This document shows, piece after piece, positions 24,431 through 33,472 of a stretch of 36,508 nt of DNA; the stretch's first letter is position 1; each line of letters opens with the position of its first letter. Source of the stretch: Mesorhizobium kowhaii (GTDB lineage Bacteria > Pseudomonadota > Alphaproteobacteria > Rhizobiales > Rhizobiaceae); the NCBI RefSeq assembly GCF_003253745.1, contig NZ_MZXV01000009.1, positions 1 through 36,508 of the forward strand, given 5' to 3'. Made by a program: the position numbers and the translations under genes. The notes beneath the pieces were generated by a model. That model was given only the letters and a program-made list of their open reading frames with translations, was not told the DNA's origin and made no database searches.

Positions 24431-25741
24431 TCAGTTGGTGCCCTGAACCGGAATCGTCTCTGCCTGCACATTGCCGCCTGCAGGTAGGGCGGCCAAGCCG
24501 GACTGCGGCGGGGGGATCTCGATCTTCACGGTATCGCCTGGCTCGATCGGCGTCGTTTCCTCAGCCGTGAGTTCTTCCGAGCCGCTCTCCGTCGTCCTCA
24601 CGATCTTAAAGATCGGCTTGGCCCTTTCGGAGCGCTCTCTAAGGGCGAGCAGAGCAGGGGCCGTGACCTCGGTTTCGTGCAGCAACTGCACCGCGGTGTC
24701 GGCCTTGCTGGTTACTTCATTGAGCTGCAGCTGCGTCTCGCGCAAGGCCGCGGCGACTTCGCTGGCTTGGCTGTTGCCGAGGTTGAGGATCTCAATATCG
24801 GTCTTGCTTATCTCCTGCCTGACTCGCAGGAGCGAGGTCTCGGCAGCCAACTTTTCGCTCTGCATCTGTGCGACAGTTCCCTCCAGAGAGAGTTCCCGCG
24901 GTGCAACCGCCAGCCCCTTCGAGACAAGGGCCGAAACACCCGCGAGTTCCTTCTGGATGAGTTCGATCTGTTTGTCGTGGAAGGTCAGCTGTTCTTCAAG
25001 CGAGGCCAGTTCCTTTTCCAGGAAATCCCTGAGTTCGTGGAGGGCACGGAGTTGCGTCATCATCGCGTCCTTGCGGACGGCGAAGATCTTGCGTTCCTGC
25101 TCCATCGCCACCGCAATCGTCTCGTTCGAAGCCCTGTCTTTCAGTTCCGCAGGGAAAGCGATGTCGTCGCTGCCAGCCAGTTCGGATTCCAGCCGCGCTT
25201 TGCGCGCGAGCAGACTGACGTTGCTCAGCGCCAACAAACCCACGTCGCCCTGGCCCGCGATGACTTCACGCTCAAGCCTCGACATGTCTTCCTCGCGCGT
25301 CCGCAGGCCGCCGGCGATTCCCAGCGCCTGCAGCACCGTCAGTCCGGGCCTGTAGGGAAATTCGCCGGGCTGCGTGACGTGGCCGACTATGTAGAACGGC
25401 CTGTACTGGACAATCTCGACGGCGACATCCGGCTGGCGGCCAAGGCCCATGTGCTGCATCAGGCGGTCGCCGATCGCGCGGGCGAGGTCACCGGGGGCGG
25501 TGCCCTGCGCGCGTATCTGGCCGACAAATGGAAGGAAGAGCGTGCCGTCGGCACCGACAATGAAACTGTCGTTGAGCGCCGTCCATTCGAAGATCACGTC
25601 GCGTGATGCGCGCCATTCGTAAACCTTGAGCCTGACCTTGTCCTGAGGTCCGAGGAGGTACTCGGCAGCCACCGTCGGCAAGGGGCAGGCCGCTGCCGCT
25701 GCCAATGAAGCCGCCGCCACCGTCACAAGCCATTTCCGCAT
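24431..25741 (-). CDS. exoF: ExoF-like outer-membrane polysaccharide export protein (OPX)
   Basis: A 436-residue protein from ATG 25741. It has a signal peptide with likely cleavage at VAA/EY (residue 26); Cys19 could instead mark a non-canonical lipobox. A Poly_export domain follows (AEYLLGPQDKVRLKVYEWR), then an SLBB domain (YIVGHVTQPGEFPYRPGLTV, ALGIAGGL). Residues ~200-390 are a long coiled-coil insert rich in Glu/Leu/Lys. The C-terminus contains IEPGDTVKIEIP. This layout matches ExoF/PssN-type proteins, which pair with ExoP-type co-polymerases across the periplasm. It lies 14 nt downstream of a GT2 gene, so the two form an operon. GGGAAAG precedes the start. Confidence 0.9.
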   Translation of the reverse strand: MRKWLVTVAAASLAAAAACPLPTVAAEYLLGPQDKVRLKVYEWRASRDVIFEWTALNDSFIVGADGTLFLPFVGQIRAQGTAPGDLARAIGDRLMQHMGLGRQPDVAVEIVQYRPFYIVGHVTQPGEFPYRPGLTVLQALGIAGGLRTREEDMSRLEREVIAGQGDVGLLALSNVSLLARKARLESELAGSDDIAFPAELKDRASNETIAVAMEQERKIFAVRKDAMMTQLRALHELRDFLEKELASLEEQLTFHDKQIELIQKELAGVSALVSKGLAVAPRELSLEGTVAQMQSEKLAAETSLLRVRQEISKTDIEILNLGNSQASEVAAALRETQLQLNEVTSKADTAVQLLHETEVTAPALLALRERSERAKPIFKIVRTTESGSEELTAEETTPIEPGDTVKIEIPPPQSGLAALPAGGNVQAETIPVQGTN

Positions 25742-25755
25742 TGTCTTTCCCGCCG

Positions 25756-26628
25756 TCAGATTTTCAGGATGTATTCGGGTTCGATTCGTCCCATGGCGAT
25801 GTGCCGGATCGCCAGCATGTTGCCCCTGAGCCTGCCCCTCCGATCGATATACGGCTCGGGCCGCAGGCTCTTTGCGAGGTTGGCCGCAATATTCCTGAAC
25901 ATCAGGGGAAGCGCGAAGGAGGCCGGAACGGAGCCCTTCTTGATCAGGTAGATCGCATTCGCAACCTGGGAGTAGCCGAACCGCTCTCCGCTGACCCGCC
26001 CTGTCTTGATACCGAGATGGACGCCCGTGATTGCGGTCACGCAGACCACCCGACCTTTGGATCTCATTTGGCTGGTGAAGTCGATGTCTTCCTGCCAGCC
26101 GTACAGGACGAGGCGCTCGTCGAAGCGCAAATCGCCCACAAGCGAGGAACGGAAGGACATGTTGCATCCGTATGCTCCGACATGGTCGACCACCGACGGT
26201 CCATCATGTTTTTTGCCCTCGTTTTCCCGCAAGGCGGCTTCGGCATTTTCCCAAGTGAGGCCGGCATTCGTGGCCCCGTCCCTGACGACCTTGCCCATCA
26301 CCACCGCCCATCCGTCATTTTCCACGAAAGCTTTCTCGACCTGCTCCAGGTATGCGGCGCACGGAACGAAATCGTCGTCGAAGAATGTGATGATGTCGAA
26401 GCGCCCCAGGGAAGGTACGAGAGCCCTGTTCCGCTGGGCAGCCAGTCCCTTCGGTCCGAAAACGAGTGACACCGGGAAAGGACAGCTTTCCGGCAGTTCG
26501 ACATGCGTGGCGTCGGGCGCCGACAATATGACCTCGTCGGGAAGCCTCGTCTGGCCGCCCAAATACCCGAGCAGGCGCGCGACCTGTCCGCTGCGGCCAA
26601 GGGTCGGGATGATCACTATGAGTCTCAT
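25756..26628 (-). CDS. Family 2 glycosyltransferase
   Basis: A 290-residue GT-A-fold enzyme. It starts MRLIVIIPTLGRSGQVARLL, with the metal-binding triple-Asp FFDDDFVP near residue 96, the acceptor region GAYGCNMSFRSS and the GWQEDIDFT catalytic-base motif (ED). It would add one sugar from a nucleotide sugar to the lipid-linked repeat unit on the cytoplasmic face. The ATG at 26628 was chosen because the fold begins there; the open frame upstream has no family similarity. It shares an operon with the ExoF-like gene, and its promoter region (26629-26836) faces the divergent GT4 gene. Confidence 0.9.
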   Translation of the reverse strand: MRLIVIIPTLGRSGQVARLLGYLGGQTRLPDEVILSAPDATHVELPESCPFPVSLVFGPKGLAAQRNRALVPSLGRFDIITFFDDDFVPCAAYLEQVEKAFVENDGWAVVMGKVVRDGATNAGLTWENAEAALRENEGKKHDGPSVVDHVGAYGCNMSFRSSLVGDLRFDERLVLYGWQEDIDFTSQMRSKGRVVCVTAITGVHLGIKTGRVSGERFGYSQVANAIYLIKKGSVPASFALPLMFRNIAANLAKSLRPEPYIDRRGRLRGNMLAIRHIAMGRIEPEYILKI

Positions 26629-26872
26629 GCTCGATCCAGTTTCGGTTCCGCCGAACCTAGACCGGCGAGTGGACCGAAACAGCCTGCATAAAAGGAGACG
26701 GGAGGAGCTTGGCCTACCGCCGGACACAGGCTTTCGGAGTATCCCCGGTGAACGACCACAGCCATAAGTATTAGACAGGCATGCGCCCGCAGCAGTCTGT
26801 AACCGATCGGACAACTTGCCGGAGCAATGACATGGAATGGAGACTGACGGCCTGATGAGGCTAGGGGGAACC

Positions 26873-28105
26873 ATGCTCCACGAACGCTCTTCCGATTTGG
26901 CCATCGCGGCCAAGGTCGATATGCCCATCGAGGAGTTGCCGGCCGCGCCGGGGCCTGGCGTCGACAGGTACGCGAAGATAGCGATCGTTCATGACTGGTG
27001 CCCGAATTTCCGGGGAGGGGAAAGGGTTCTGGCGCAAATCTGCAAGCAGTTCCCCAATGCTGAAGTCTTCACGCTTTTCGATTTCCTGCCGCTCGAGGTG
27101 AAGGAGCAATATTTCCACGACGTGGAATTCCATACGTCCGCGGCCAACCGGATCCCGATGGTCCAGAAATTCTATCGATCCCTCTTCTTCTTTTGCCCCT
27201 TCCTGATCGAACAGTTCGATGTGACAGGCTACGATGCGGTGATCTCGTCTTCGGCCGCATTTTCGCGTGGCGTGATCACCAGGCCGGACCAGCCGCATCT
27301 CTGCTATGTGCACAGCCCCGTCCGCTACGCCTGGGACGAGCAGTTTTCCTATCTTCAGCAAGGACGGCTTGGCTTCGGCCCCAAGGGAATGCTCTATCGG
27401 TACATGCTCCATCGCCTGAGGACGTGGGACACGAGAACGGCGCACGGTCCGGACCTGATGCTGGCGAATTCGAATTATGTCCGCTCCCGAATCCAGCACA
27501 TTTACGGGCGCGACGCGCGCGTCGTTTTCCCGCCGGTTTCACTGGCAGAACTGCCCTGTGTCGAGGACAAGGACGATTACTACGTTTCGGCGTCCTTCCT
27601 CGCCCCTTACAAGCGCACCGACCTTGTCATCCAGGCCTTCAACGAGATGCCGTCGCGGCGACTGGTCATCGTTGGCGAAGGGCAGCAATCAGCCAGCTTG
27701 CGGGCGCTTGCCGGTCCGAACGTCACCTTCTCGGGTTACCTGCCCCGGAAAGACTATGTGGACACCCTGGCGCGGGCGAAGGCGATGGTCTTCGCGGGCT
27801 GCGAGGATTTCGGCATAGCGCTGGCCGAGGCGCAGGCCTGCGGGACGCCGCTGGTCGCGTTCGGCCGCGGCGGGGCCGTGGACATCGTACAGCGCCTGGG
27901 ATCATCCCCCGAGCCGACAGGAGTACTGTTCAAGGCTCAGACGGTCGATCACCTCAAGGAGGCAGTCGAACGGTTCGAAGAGAACAGCTACGCCATCGCG
28001 CCCCGCGCTTGCGCCAAAAATGCAGGACGTTTTTCCGAAGAGAACTTCGACCGCGCGATCCTGGAATCCCTCGGGGCCGTGCAGGCACTTCACGAGATCA
28101 TGTGA
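26873..28105 (+). CDS. Family 4 glycosyltransferase (WbaZ/mannosyltransferase-like)
   Basis: A 410-residue GT-B enzyme from ATG 26873. The N-terminal domain has IAIVHDWCPNFRGGERVLAQ, the usual nucleotide-sugar transferase opening. The segment YVHSPVRYAWDE is characteristic of mannosyl/glucosyl WbaZ-type enzymes. The C-terminal donor site is CEDFGIALAEAQACGTPLVA with the E-x7-E pattern. Given the GDP-mannose operon, mannosyl transfer is a reasonable guess. AGGGGGAA lies 4 nt before 26873; ATGs at 26855 and 26837 are alternatives. Its last 8 bp overlap the end of the convergent GT4 gene. Confidence 0.9.
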   Translation: MLHERSSDLAIAAKVDMPIEELPAAPGPGVDRYAKIAIVHDWCPNFRGGERVLAQICKQFPNAEVFTLFDFLPLEVKEQYFHDVEFHTSAANRIPMVQKFYRSLFFFCPFLIEQFDVTGYDAVISSSAAFSRGVITRPDQPHLCYVHSPVRYAWDEQFSYLQQGRLGFGPKGMLYRYMLHRLRTWDTRTAHGPDLMLANSNYVRSRIQHIYGRDARVVFPPVSLAELPCVEDKDDYYVSASFLAPYKRTDLVIQAFNEMPSRRLVIVGEGQQSASLRALAGPNVTFSGYLPRKDYVDTLARAKAMVFAGCEDFGIALAEAQACGTPLVAFGRGGAVDIVQRLGSSPEPTGVLFKAQTVDHLKEAVERFEENSYAIAPRACAKNAGRFSEENFDRAILESLGAVQALHEIM

Positions 28106-29228
28106 ATTCGCGAGCCCTGACGACCTTCGTTTCCATATCGACGCCGTCTGCGGCCGCCATCGCCTCGAGATAACGCAAGGCCGTCGCCCTCCAGCTGTAT
28201 GCCGAGGCTCTCGCCCTTCCCTTGCCTATCATCTGCAGTCGCAAGGCCTGAGAACCGCGAAGCTGCACGAAACTGTCGAACCATGCGTCCTGGTCGTCGG
28301 GAGGTGCAAACAGGGCTGCACTGCCGCAGACCTCAGGCAGGCTGGCGCGGTCGGAAACCACCACAGGGCAGCCGACGGCCATCGCCTCGAGGGCTGGAAG
28401 ACCGAAGCCCTCGGTGAGCGAGGGGAATGCCAGGCATAGCGAGTCCCTGAGCAGGGCCGCCAATTCGCCATCGGAAATGCGGCCGAGCCAGTGGATGTTT
28501 GGAGCTTCGGTCCTGGCTGATCCTGACCTAAAGACGCGTGAATCCGACATGCCGACGATCGCGATTCTGAGTCCGGCTTCGCCAAGACGATCAGCCATGT
28601 TCAGGAGGAGATCCACATTCTTGTGGGGTGCGGCACTGCCGATCAGAACAACGGTTTCCCGCGAGGCCGCCAGCCGTGTCTGTGCTGAGTGTTCAGGCTT
28701 CCACCGCAAAGCATGCTCATGGCCGTTCGGCGCTACGAAAGCCCGTTCTGCCGGGATGACGCCGCGGCGAACCAGTTCATCCAAGGAGTAATTGGAAACG
28801 GTCGAGATACCGCACGCCGTCTTGCCGAGGCCGGGCAACAGGTTCCTGTAAAGAAGCCTAAAGGCAAGGGAATAGCTCTGCGGAGCATTCCAGACGTTTG
28901 CATCATGGATGCAGACGATATGCTTGCGGGACAGCAGTGGCCCGGTGTTGCAGAGGCTGAGCAGTCCGCTGCCATCGAGCGATGAGGGGAGTTGCGCCTG
29001 CTCCCAGACATGCCCGCTCGTGCGGCCGATCTCGCGACGTTCGATGAAAGCCAGGGGGATGTCCTCGGACCCGGACGGACAGTGCAGTCTGAGCTCGAGG
29101 CCGCGGGCGAGGGGCTCCTGTTCGGCGATCAAGGCGTCGAGAGAATGCACGACCTCGCGCGCATAACGCTGGACGCCTGTTGTCGGCTGGGAAAGAAAAC
29201 GCCCATTGATCGTCCAACGTCGCGCCAT
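28098..29228 (-). CDS. Family 4 glycosyltransferase, paralogue 1
   Basis: A 376-residue GT-B enzyme with TVSNYSLDELVRRG and the donor motif LTEGFGLPALEAMAVGCPVV, followed by PEVCGSAALF. It resembles the neighbour at 29425-30702 along the whole length: both carry RRWTING, TGV-x-RYAREV near the N-terminus, a CIHD motif, EGFGLPA-x-EAMA-x-GCPVV, and near the C-terminus KG-x-ARAS-x-YSWR. They are divergently arranged duplicates. AGGGGGA about 6 nt upstream supports the start. The 3' end overlaps the convergent GT4 gene by 8 bp. It probably transfers a sugar of the EPS repeat unit. Confidence 0.9.
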   Translation of the reverse strand: MARRWTINGRFLSQPTTGVQRYAREVVHSLDALIAEQEPLARGLELRLHCPSGSEDIPLAFIERREIGRTSGHVWEQAQLPSSLDGSGLLSLCNTGPLLSRKHIVCIHDANVWNAPQSYSLAFRLLYRNLLPGLGKTACGISTVSNYSLDELVRRGVIPAERAFVAPNGHEHALRWKPEHSAQTRLAASRETVVLIGSAAPHKNVDLLLNMADRLGEAGLRIAIVGMSDSRVFRSGSARTEAPNIHWLGRISDGELAALLRDSLCLAFPSLTEGFGLPALEAMAVGCPVVVSDRASLPEVCGSAALFAPPDDQDAWFDSFVQLRGSQALRLQMIGKGRARASAYSWRATALRYLEAMAAADGVDMETKVVRAREFT

Positions 29229-29424
29229 GCCGTCCCCCTTGAAACCTTTAGTGTGGAGCCGCGAAGACGCCAGGTCACCATGGCCATCGGGTCATCCGGC
29301 TAAGCGGGAATCATCCGGATAGGCGAGGTTGGACAGCGTGCCTACCTCAAACGTTTGAGGGCCTTAGTGCTCCCGGGAATGCTAGTCTGACCCAGGGTGC
29401 CGAAAGGATCGGGGAAGGGTGGAC
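29229..29424. promoter_or_regulatory. Divergent promoter region between the two GT4 paralogues
   Basis: This 196-bp gap lies between two start codons facing away from each other, so it should hold both promoters. I can place no -35/-10 pair with confidence. The tcatccgg repeats (about 29293-29317) are the only visible short direct repeats. Confidence 0.35.
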
Positions 29425-30702
29425 ATGGGCAAACTCGAGTTCGACACGACAGCGTCGCCACCACCAAGACCGGCCAGACAGGTGAATGGACACCGCGCCG
29501 ACACACCCCTGGCCAGATATGCTGCCGCCGGCGCCGAATTCCTGATCGGGCATTCCGCTCGGGTGTGCGTGGACCGGGAAGCGCCGAGACGACGCTGGAC
29601 GATAAATGGAGACTTCACGACGCTTCGGCCGACCGGAGTAGCCCGTTACGCCCGCGAGGTCACCTTGGCTCTCGACGCCCTCATTTCGGAAGGGCATCCC
29701 CTCGGTCGCGACCTGGAGATCGATCTCGTGGTGCCGCGCCCGCTTTCCGAACCTTTGCGCCTCAATGCCATCTCTGTGCGTGTCGTTCCCGAATTCAACA
29801 GGCCGCGACTTCCCCAATTCTGGGTGCAGGCGCAGTTGCCCTGGCATGTGCCGGGAGGATTGCTGAGCTTCTGCAATCTCGCTCCGGTCGTGCTGAGGCG
29901 CCAGATCGCGTGCATCCACGACATGCACACCAGGCTCATGCCGTCGAGCTACGCGCGGGGGTTCCGGTGGGCGCACCGCCTGATCCTGCCGGCACTTGGC
30001 AGGCGGGCCGCCCGCATCACCACGGTCTCGCAACTCTCGCGCAGCCATCTGGTCGAGTTCGGGATCGCGCCGGAGGAAAACATCGTCGTCACCTACAACG
30101 GCAGCGATCATGCGAAGAGATGGGATGCAGCGAGATCGTCTCTGGCCGTCGACCGGGGCCGGCCGTATGTGCTTTGCCTTGGGAGGCGGGACCAGGAATA
30201 CAAGAACATGGGGCTTCTCGCCAAGCTGGCCCCACTCCTCGACGCGATGGGTCTCGACCTCTGGATGCCAGGCGATGTCGACGAGACCACGGTCCTGAGG
30301 TACGTCCCGGAAATGCCCGGAAACATCGTCCTCCCTGGCCGCATAGGCGATGACGACTTCAAGAAGGCGCTCGAAGGCGCCCTGTGCTTCCTGTTCCCGT
30401 CACGGATCGAAGGCTTTGGGCTGCCCGCTGTCGAGGCGATGGCTTCGGGCTGCCCGGTCGTGGCCTCGACATCGCCGTGTCTTCCCGAAATCTGTGGGGA
30501 TTCGGCCCTCTATGCCGATCCCGACGACGTCCAGTCGTGGGCCGAAGCCATCCGCCTGCTGATGCTCGCCCCAGACTTGCGGCAGCGGTTGGTTACTAAG
30601 GGGCACGCGAGGGCGAGCAGCTATTCCTGGCGGTGGATAGCGTGGAAATACCTCGAACTCATGATTCAGGTCGACGCCGATTTCGGGGAGTTCGACAGTT
30701 GA
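29425..30702 (+). CDS. Family 4 glycosyltransferase, paralogue 2
   Basis: A 425-residue GT-B enzyme from ATG 29425 (GTG at 29419 also possible). It carries an extra ~55-residue, Pro/Arg/Ala-rich N-terminal extension before RRWTINGDF, where similarity to the divergent paralogue begins. Donor-site motif is IEGFGLPAVEAMASGCPVVA, then PEICGDSALY. GGGGAAGGG precedes the start. The paralogues keep the same order of motifs and differ mostly in the acceptor domain, as expected for duplication followed by a change of linkage. The next plus-strand gene begins 277 nt later. Confidence 0.9.
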   Translation: MGKLEFDTTASPPPRPARQVNGHRADTPLARYAAAGAEFLIGHSARVCVDREAPRRRWTINGDFTTLRPTGVARYAREVTLALDALISEGHPLGRDLEIDLVVPRPLSEPLRLNAISVRVVPEFNRPRLPQFWVQAQLPWHVPGGLLSFCNLAPVVLRRQIACIHDMHTRLMPSSYARGFRWAHRLILPALGRRAARITTVSQLSRSHLVEFGIAPEENIVVTYNGSDHAKRWDAARSSLAVDRGRPYVLCLGRRDQEYKNMGLLAKLAPLLDAMGLDLWMPGDVDETTVLRYVPEMPGNIVLPGRIGDDDFKKALEGALCFLFPSRIEGFGLPAVEAMASGCPVVASTSPCLPEICGDSALYADPDDVQSWAEAIRLLMLAPDLRQRLVTKGHARASSYSWRWIAWKYLELMIQVDADFGEFDS

Positions 30703-30789
30703 GCGGCAACCGGTCTGCGGCAGGAACCCTATGAAGGGACCGACCTTGCTCTTCGAAGCCGTCGCTGGAAGCTTCGACAAACCTGACTT

Positions 30790-30801
30790 AGGGAGGCCTC
30801 C
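30790..30801. promoter_or_regulatory. Perfect 12-bp palindrome between GT4 and pyruvyl transferase genes
   Basis: GGGAGGCCTCCC is fully self-complementary and flanked by tta and aaa. It lies in the 277-bp gap before the pyruvyl transferase gene. TATACT at 30875-30880 could be a -10 element, though no good -35 is seen. Confidence 0.35.
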
Positions 30802-30979
30802 CAAAGCGCTGCCTCAGCCAAAAAGGTGTGTTGTCCTGCCCATAAGGTGAAGCGAGGAAACGAGTACTGGGTTCTATACTAGGGGTCATTAGCATTCATT
30901 CAATGACGGGTGTGTTGGCACCTCATCCGAGAATGGGTGTGGATTTCTGTTCACTGAAATCGAGAGCGAACGGTTCGCT

Positions 30980-32356
30980 ATGCAATCCCAAAATGCGCAA
31001 GTTGAAACCTTGCTTGAACGTCATGTCCAAGAGCAACGACGGACCAAGGGCTCCGACCTTGCGCGTGTGGCGCGGAGCACAAGGCGACTTCGGATTGGCC
31101 TGATAGGGCAGTTCGGCGTCGGTAACTTCGGCAATGACGGTTCGCTTGAGGCAATGATCGACACTCTGAGGCGCATCTGCCCAGAGGCCGAGCTTGCCGT
31201 GATTTGCACACGACCCGAGACCGTCGAGAGGGTCTTCGGCTTGAAGACAATCAAATTGACGCGGCCGGGTATCCAGTCGCATTGGCTTGACCGGGCGAAC
31301 CGCATGCTCGGTCGTGTCCCATACAGGATATGGGGACTAATTCGGGCCTTCCTCAAACTTCGTGGTTTTCATGCTGTCGTAGTGCCCGGAACCGGCGCGT
31401 TCGATGATTTCAGCGACACACCATTGGGAATGCCTTACGGCTTTCTCAAATGGTTGGCGATGGCGAGGTTGCGCGGCTGCGTCGTCGCATTTGCGAGCGT
31501 CGGGGCTGGGCCTGCTTACCACCCCCTCTCTCGTCTGTTCTTCGCCTGGGCAGCCCGTTGCGCCTCATACCGTTCGTATCGTGACGGAATTTCGCGCGAT
31601 TTCATCCGATCCCTCGGAGTCAATGTTGCCAGCGACCGGATTTTCCCCGACCTTGCTTTTGGTCTTCCAATTCCAACAGTCGAGCGTGAGATTTCGGAGA
31701 CCACCGTCGTTGGCGTGGGCGTCATGAACTACCGTGGCCGCACGGGTGGAAGTGAAGCAATTTATAACGCGTACATTTCCAAGCTCGCGGAGTTTGTCGC
31801 ACGCATTGTGATGCGAGGCTTCGCCGTTCGACTGATCCTGGGCCAGGACAATGACGAGGCCGCGGTCGTCGATATCTTCGAGCGGCTCCGCGGCATGGTT
31901 TCTGAGGCTGACTTGGCCCGGGTCATCTATAGTCGGTCTGCATCGCTCCACGACGTCATGGCCCAAATGCAGACCACTGACGTCGTCATCGCAACCCGAT
32001 TTCACAATGTTGTTTGCGCCCTGCGGGTGGGTCTGCCTGTCATATCTCTTGGATACCTCGAAAAGCATGACGTGCTTGCCGCAGACATGGGCCTATCGGC
32101 CTTTTGCGCCAACGTCGAAACGTTCAGCGTCGAATGGCTTGAGTCGCGGCTCGACTCGCTCCTTGCAGAGCGGGAAGCGCGAGCGCAGCAAGTTCGCGAA
32201 AGCGTTCTGCAGTACAGGCGACAACTTATGAACCAAGAAGATCTCTTCCGAACGCAAGTTTTCGACGTGCGGTGTCTTGGCCGCTCTCGTAAAATGAAAT
32301 CTGGGGAGGCTGACATAGACGACGAAAAGATCCGTGAAGGCAACACCCGAAGTTAG
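30980..32356 (+). CDS. Polysaccharide pyruvyl transferase family protein
   Basis: A 458-residue WcaK/CsaB-type protein. N-terminal phosphate-loop-like segment GLIGQFGVGNFGNDGSLEAM (about 39-58), central GTGAFDD and FASVGAGP, and the C-terminal sialyltransferase-like motif ATRFHNVVCALRVGLPVISL followed by EKHDVLAADMGL. The family adds a ketal-linked pyruvate from PEP to a sugar of a lipid-linked glycan, giving an acidic polymer. The start at 30980 lacks a clear ribosome-binding site. This gene and the next use visibly more A/T in third positions than the flanking EPS genes, which hints at separate acquisition. The C-terminal ~35 residues are charged and unconserved. Confidence 0.88.
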   Translation: MQSQNAQVETLLERHVQEQRRTKGSDLARVARSTRRLRIGLIGQFGVGNFGNDGSLEAMIDTLRRICPEAELAVICTRPETVERVFGLKTIKLTRPGIQSHWLDRANRMLGRVPYRIWGLIRAFLKLRGFHAVVVPGTGAFDDFSDTPLGMPYGFLKWLAMARLRGCVVAFASVGAGPAYHPLSRLFFAWAARCASYRSYRDGISRDFIRSLGVNVASDRIFPDLAFGLPIPTVEREISETTVVGVGVMNYRGRTGGSEAIYNAYISKLAEFVARIVMRGFAVRLILGQDNDEAAVVDIFERLRGMVSEADLARVIYSRSASLHDVMAQMQTTDVVIATRFHNVVCALRVGLPVISLGYLEKHDVLAADMGLSAFCANVETFSVEWLESRLDSLLAEREARAQQVRESVLQYRRQLMNQEDLFRTQVFDVRCLGRSRKMKSGEADIDDEKIREGNTRS

Positions 32357-32411
32357 GGTCGACAGACAAACAGAAATTCTTCCACTCTCAACAAATTTGG
32401 AGGGCTGATCA

Positions 32412-33389
32412 ATGCCGATGGTCGACATTCTGATTCCAAACTACTGCTACGGGCGTTACTTGCCTCAGGCCGTCGAAAGCATCGTTCGGCAGCAGGTAGA
32501 AGATATCAGGATTTTGATCATAGATAATGCTTCAACAGACGATAGCGTCGATGTTGCAAAAAAACTGGCAAGGCAGGACAAGCGCATAACGCTTGTGGCG
32601 CGTGAAAAAAATCTCGGGCTGCACGCTTCGTGGAATGAGGGTCTAGACTGGGCCAGTTCCAAGTACGTTGTGATTCTTTGCGCCGACGATTTGCTCGTCG
32701 ATGGCTGTTTTCACCGCGCCCTGTCGGTTCTTGAACGGGTACCCGATGTTTCTTTCGCATGCGGAGCCGAACTGGCATGGCACGAGGACCGGCCCTTTCC
32801 AATAGTGGAAAATTCGGACGTAGGGGATTGGCGATTTCTATCCATGGAATCGTACGCTTTGGCGCGGTCGCTCCCGAGTAGGGTTATTTTTGGGTTCGGC
32901 GCGTCGCTGATCAGAACCTCCGACCTCAAACGGGTCGGCCATTTCCGGTCGGAGATATCCTACAACGAAGACGTGGAAATGTTTTTGCGGCTCTCGCTGC
33001 ATCGCAGAGTGGCGGTGACCAACGCGATCCATGGAATAAGGCGGGAACACGGCGCGAATATATCTGCGGTATTCTGGCAAGATCCCAAGCGCGACATGGT
33101 CGAAAAGAAGATCGCCTTCGACAGTTTCTTTTCGAACGATGCAGCAGGCGTACCCGGGGTGGAACAACTGCGGCGGAATGTGTATCGAAACCTTGGAAAG
33201 CGTGCGTACTGGTCTGGCCTGTCACACATCGCCCGCGGCCAGCGGGCCGCCGGCTTTGATCTCCTCAGGTTTGCGGCTGAACTCTCGCCCAGCCTGGCCT
33301 ACATTCCGCCGATTGACTACCTGGCCCATGTTCCCAACCCGCTAAGCCACATCCGCTCACGCCTGGCGGAGGCCTGGGGCCAGCATTGA
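32412..33389 (+). CDS. Family 2 glycosyltransferase
   Basis: A 325-residue GT-A enzyme: VDILIPNYCYGRYLPQAVES at the N-terminus, IIDNASTDDS, then the metal-binding CADDL near residue 92 and a YNEDVEMFLR motif with the catalytic base. GGAGG at 32399-32403 sets the start. It lies 55 nt after the pyruvyl transferase gene, so co-transcription is likely, and shares that gene's lower GC. It would add a sugar to the EPS repeat unit. No membrane segments, so probably a peripheral cytoplasmic enzyme. Confidence 0.9.
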   Translation: MPMVDILIPNYCYGRYLPQAVESIVRQQVEDIRILIIDNASTDDSVDVAKKLARQDKRITLVAREKNLGLHASWNEGLDWASSKYVVILCADDLLVDGCFHRALSVLERVPDVSFACGAELAWHEDRPFPIVENSDVGDWRFLSMESYALARSLPSRVIFGFGASLIRTSDLKRVGHFRSEISYNEDVEMFLRLSLHRRVAVTNAIHGIRREHGANISAVFWQDPKRDMVEKKIAFDSFFSNDAAGVPGVEQLRRNVYRNLGKRAYWSGLSHIARGQRAAGFDLLRFAAELSPSLAYIPPIDYLAHVPNPLSHIRSRLAEAWGQH

Positions 33390-33472
33390 CAACGACGTCT
33401 GGCATGTGGCCGCCGATGTGGATCCGTTGTCTCGGATCGGATGCCGTCTTTCATCCGCGCAAAGGATAGCCC

